From assembly GCA_958427375.1 (NCBI GenBank), contig CAUABY010000083.1, positions 1-8,472 on the forward strand: a DNA stretch of 8,472 bases. Reading direction: 5' to 3'. Positions 5,751 through 8,472 of the stretch are shown here, one piece after another (within the stretch, counting starts at the first letter, position 1; the number at the start of each line of letters is the position of its first letter). Under the pieces are notes generated by a model, which made no database searches, was not told the DNA's origin, and worked only from the letters and a program-made list of their open reading frames with translations. Source of the DNA: an uncultured Eubacteriales bacterium. GTDB lineage: Bacteria; Bacillota; Clostridia; Oscillospirales; Oscillospiraceae. The translations under genes and the position numbers were made by a program.

Positions 5751-8222
5751 ATGACACAAAAGCGCAACAGAACATATACTGCCCTAAAACGCCTGACGGC
5801 CGCACTGCTGGCAGGCCTTGCGGCGCTCACCGCCGCGGGCTGTGGAAATGCCGCCGACGCGGCCGCGCAGAATCAGAGCGCGCCGGACACCGCTGTACAG
5901 AGCGAGCCTGCCGCCGCGCGGGATGCGCGGGGCGAAGCCGCGCCCAGCGTCAGAATAACCGAGCTGCTGGCGAAAAACCGCAGTGTTTTGATGGATGAGA
6001 CGGGCGCGTTCCCGGACTGGATAGAGCTTGAAAATGTATCGACGGGGGAGGTCGACCTCTCCGGCTTCACCATAGCCGACGGTGAGGATGAGGACGGCTG
6101 GCGCTTCCCGGCGATAAAGCTCGCACCGGGCGAGCGGCTGCTGATTTACGCGGACGGCACGAAAAATTCCGCCGTTGCAAGCGGCGCGCAGGGCGGCGCG
6201 AAAGCGGCGGTGCATGTGGATTTCTCACTCTCCGAGGGGGAGAGCGTGTGCCTTTTTGACGCGCGCGGCGCGCTTGTGGATAAGGCCGAGTGTACAAGCG
6301 CCGAGGCCGACGCGGTACTAAGCCTTAACGCGGATGGCGAGTGGGGCGTGACGCTCTATCCCACGCCGGGCTATGAAAATTCCGCCGCGGGCTATGACGC
6401 GTGGCAGGAAAGCGTCAGCCCCGCGCCGCCCCTTGTGATAAGCGAGGTTGTAACGGCGAATTTCTCGGTTTTAGAGCAGAGCGCGCTGGGCTGCTGCGAC
6501 TATGTGGAGATAAAGAATGTATCTGCCGCGCCTGTGGAGCTGTCGGAATACTGCCTGTCGGACGATGACGATGAGCTGTCGATGTGGCAGTTCCCGTCCG
6601 CGGAGCTCGCGCCCGGTGAGAGCGCGATTGTCCTCTGCGAAAAGGGCGAGGGCGAGCCGGACGAGGGCTTTTTCAAGGCCGGTTTTGAGCTGAACTCCGA
6701 GAGTGAGCAGTTGTATCTGAGCCGCGGCGGCAAAGTTATGGACTATGCCTTTTTGCGCGGTATCCCATACGGCGGCAGCTTTGGCCGCATGGACGGTGAG
6801 AACGGCTGGTTTTACTTTGCCGCGCCCCAGCCATATTCAGCAAAGCGGGGCGGCTGCCGCCGCGTTTCCGCCGCGCCTGAGACGACGAGCGCGGACGGCG
6901 TATTTGACGGCGTGACGAGCATGGAGATAAGCCTTGCCGCGCCGGGACAAATCTACTACACCATTGACGGCTCCCTGCCAAGTGCGGAGAGCGAGGAGTA
7001 TAAATCGCCCATCAGCATTGACAGCACCTGCGTCATCCGCGCCATCGCCGTTGAGGACGGCGCACTGCCGAGCAGCGCGCTGACTTTGAGCTATATCCTC
7101 AATGAGGGGCACGGCCTCCCGGTTGTGAGCCTTGTCAGCGACGACCCCGCGGCCTTTGAGCGCATGTACGTGGGTAAGAAAAAGGACATGGAGCTGTCGG
7201 GCGCGCTCTCCCTGTACGCGCCGGAGGGCGGCTTCACCATAAACTGCGGCATAGACATGCACGGCGAGACGAGCCTTGAGCAGACGAAGAAGAACATGGG
7301 CCTGCGTTTTCGCGGCGCGTACGGGGCGGCGTCGCTCGACTATGACATATACGGCGGCGGCATCACGAGCTTTGAAGGGCTCATCCTCCGCGCGGGGCAG
7401 GATCAAAACGACGCTGTCATCAGAAATGAGCTGCTGGAAAACCTCGCCCAGCAGTTTTCGGACAAGATTTTTGCCCAGAGGAACCGCTATTGCGTGCTGT
7501 ATGTGAACGGCAAGTATTATGGGCTTTACACCCTGACCGAGAAAACGGACACGCGCCGCTATGCCGCCGAGCGAGGGGTGAGCGAGGAGAGCGTCACGGT
7601 GATAAAGGCGCCCGCGCTTTTTGACGATGAGTATTATAGCGAGGTCATCAGATTCGCGCAGGAAAACGACCTCACAGACCCGGAAAAGTATGAGGAATTC
7701 TGCGCGCGTGTGGATATTGACAGCCTCATAGACTGGCTGATAGTTGAGGGTTATTCCGCGAACGCCGACATAAGTACCGCCAATCTGCGCTATGCCCGCT
7801 CAACGGAGGACGGCGGCCGCTGGAGCTTTATGCTGTTTGACCTTGACAGTGTGCTCACGCACCCCCTCATGGCTTACGGCAACGTGCTCAAGCCCACGGC
7901 CACGCAGAACGCGGTGTTCGTAAACCAGCTTGTGAAAAACAGTGATTTTAGAGAAAAATTCCTGAACCGCGCGGCCGAGGCGCTCAACGGCGTGTTTTCA
8001 AACGAGAATGTTTCTGCCGAGATAGACAGGCTCGCCGCCGAGGTCGCGCCGGAGATAGCGCGCGACTTTGCCCTGCGTGACCGCGTTTATACACAGTGGG
8101 AGTACAGCCTTGACATGCTGCGTGATAACATAGTTGAGCGCGACTGGCGCGCAAACTGCATCATGCGCCTTATGGAGTACCTGCCGATGACGGCGGAGGA
8201 GGCCGCGCTTTACTTTGAATAG
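5751..8222 (+). CDS. CotH-kinase-domain lipoprotein with two lamin-tail domains
   Basis: An 823-residue exported protein. A basic N-terminus and hydrophobic helix (residues 12-29) end in TAAGC, making C31 the likely lipidated residue; the -3 position is Ala, not the usual Leu. An Ala-rich linker (32-66) follows. Lamin-tail domain 1 (about 67-206) has DWIELENVS and LSGFTIAD; lamin-tail domain 2 (about 228-365) has DYVEIKNVS and LSEYCLSDD. A chitobiase-C-like beta domain (about 385-449) has IYYTIDGSLPS at 401. The CotH domain (about 456-790) shows NGKYYGLYTLTEK (from 586), NADISTAN (671-678) and WSFMLFDLDS (691-700) with D697/D699 as likely metal/ATP residues. Bacillus subtilis CotH phosphorylates spore-coat proteins; this protein's target is unknown. 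Start: GGAGG (5740-5744) is 6 nt before the ATG. It is first in an operon with the VTC gene, under the promoter at 5638-5666. Confidence 0.92.
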   Translation: MTQKRNRTYTALKRLTAALLAGLAALTAAGCGNAADAAAQNQSAPDTAVQSEPAAARDARGEAAPSVRITELLAKNRSVLMDETGAFPDWIELENVSTGEVDLSGFTIADGEDEDGWRFPAIKLAPGERLLIYADGTKNSAVASGAQGGAKAAVHVDFSLSEGESVCLFDARGALVDKAECTSAEADAVLSLNADGEWGVTLYPTPGYENSAAGYDAWQESVSPAPPLVISEVVTANFSVLEQSALGCCDYVEIKNVSAAPVELSEYCLSDDDDELSMWQFPSAELAPGESAIVLCEKGEGEPDEGFFKAGFELNSESEQLYLSRGGKVMDYAFLRGIPYGGSFGRMDGENGWFYFAAPQPYSAKRGGCRRVSAAPETTSADGVFDGVTSMEISLAAPGQIYYTIDGSLPSAESEEYKSPISIDSTCVIRAIAVEDGALPSSALTLSYILNEGHGLPVVSLVSDDPAAFERMYVGKKKDMELSGALSLYAPEGGFTINCGIDMHGETSLEQTKKNMGLRFRGAYGAASLDYDIYGGGITSFEGLILRAGQDQNDAVIRNELLENLAQQFSDKIFAQRNRYCVLYVNGKYYGLYTLTEKTDTRRYAAERGVSEESVTVIKAPALFDDEYYSEVIRFAQENDLTDPEKYEEFCARVDIDSLIDWLIVEGYSANADISTANLRYARSTEDGGRWSFMLFDLDSVLTHPLMAYGNVLKPTATQNAVFVNQLVKNSDFREKFLNRAAEALNGVFSNENVSAEIDRLAAEVAPEIARDFALRDRVYTQWEYSLDMLRDNIVERDWRANCIMRLMEYLPMTAEEAALYFE

Positions 8223-8235
8223 GGGAGCGTGGCGT

Positions 8236-8270
8236 AAAGGCCCGCGCTGCTGAATCAAAATTCGGCCTTT
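8236..8270 (+). repeat. Inverted repeat between the cotH-like and VTC genes
   Basis: AAAGGCC (8236-8242) and GGCCTTT (8264-8270) are perfect 7-bp arms around a 21-nt loop. No T-run follows the right arm, so this is not a Rho-independent terminator. The GGAG site of the VTC gene begins 8 nt further on. It could act as an mRNA processing or stabilising element that sets relative expression of the two genes. Confidence 0.35.
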
Positions 8271-8288
8271 GGCAGAACGGAGATAAAT

Positions 8289-8472
8289 GTGGAAGAAGCA
8301 AAACTCACATTCAAGCGATATGAGAAAAAATATCTGCTCACGCGTGAGCAGTACGAGCGGCTCTGGCAGAGCCTGAGCCCATACGTGGAGCCGGATGAGT
8401 ATTTCAAAAGCACGGTGTGCAGCGTATATTACGATACGCCCGACTATGCGCTCATCCGCCATTCGCGGGATA
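8289..8472 (+). CDS. VTC-domain polyphosphate polymerase, N-terminal part (runs off the window)
   Basis: The 61 visible codons match the start of the VTC domain, the triphosphate-tunnel enzyme that polymerises polyphosphate from ATP in the yeast vacuolar transporter chaperone and occurs alone in many bacteria. Visible support: FKRYEKKYLL (8-17), the opening basic/acidic tunnel strand, and VYYDTPDYALI (46-56), matching the family's Y-F/Y-D-T element. There is no SPX domain or membrane segment in front, as is usual for bacterial forms. The start is GTG: GGAG (8279-8282) lies 6 nt upstream, the frame is closed by TAA at 8235, and an ATG at 8287 is in a different frame. It follows the cotH-like gene after 66 nt with no terminator between, so co-transcription is expected. 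The rest of the gene lies beyond 8472. Confidence 0.87.
   Translation, partial: MEEAKLTFKRYEKKYLLTREQYERLWQSLSPYVEPDEYFKSTVCSVYYDTPDYALIRHSRD

Noticed and set aside
6837..7406. 189-codon minus-strand frame inside the cotH-like gene
   Set aside because: It lies opposite the chitobiase-like and CotH domains, which are clearly coding; composition is shadow-like.

Overview
The window reads as an ordinary bacterial chromosome segment from a GC-rich member of the Bacillota, most likely class Clostridia (an Oscillospirales-like gut organism is my best guess). The evidence is purine-rich Shine-Dalgarno sites (AAAGGAG, GGAGG, GGGGAGG) 6-8 nt before almost every start, sigma-A-type promoters of near-consensus form, a terminator whose stem is AGTCTG/CAGACT with a T6 tail on both strands, and the mix of protein families. 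No tRNA, rRNA, CRISPR array, insertion sequence or phage gene is visible.

Layout. Positions 1-31 may hold the last codons of a plus-strand gene. A bidirectional intrinsic terminator follows at 36-66. From 115 to 5569 four genes lie head to tail on the minus strand and probably form one operon, transcribed right to left: an HI0933/BaiN-family flavoprotein, a COG2509-type FAD-dependent dehydrogenase (its start overlaps the previous stop as ATGA), a DUF2142 multi-pass membrane protein, and a NUP-family (purine nucleoside permease, nucleoside-phosphorylase-like) protein. A 181-bp divergent control region at 5570-5750 carries two strong back-to-back promoters, with a 17-bp dyad touching both -35 boxes. 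On the plus strand a CotH-type lipoprotein (lamin-tail, lamin-tail, chitobiase-C-like and CotH kinase domains) is followed after 66 nt by the start of a VTC-domain polyphosphate polymerase that runs off the window.

How the genes work together. The plus-strand pair is the part with the clearest shared logic: CotH-family proteins and VTC-domain polymerases are often neighbours in Bacillota, which suggests a cell-surface phosphorylation/polyphosphate module, though its role is not established. The minus-strand operon joins two soluble flavoproteins with a membrane protein and a nucleoside-phosphorylase-like protein, and no common pathway is evident. The divergent arrangement may co-ordinate or mutually exclude the two units.

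Several starts were set by ribosome binding sites rather than by the longest reading frame: 1107 (not 1113), 2703 (not TTG at 2709), 4361 (not 4403), 5751 (not 5658) and GTG at 8289. The only gaps are 67-114, 2704-2762, 5570-5750 and 8223-8288, all under 300 bases.
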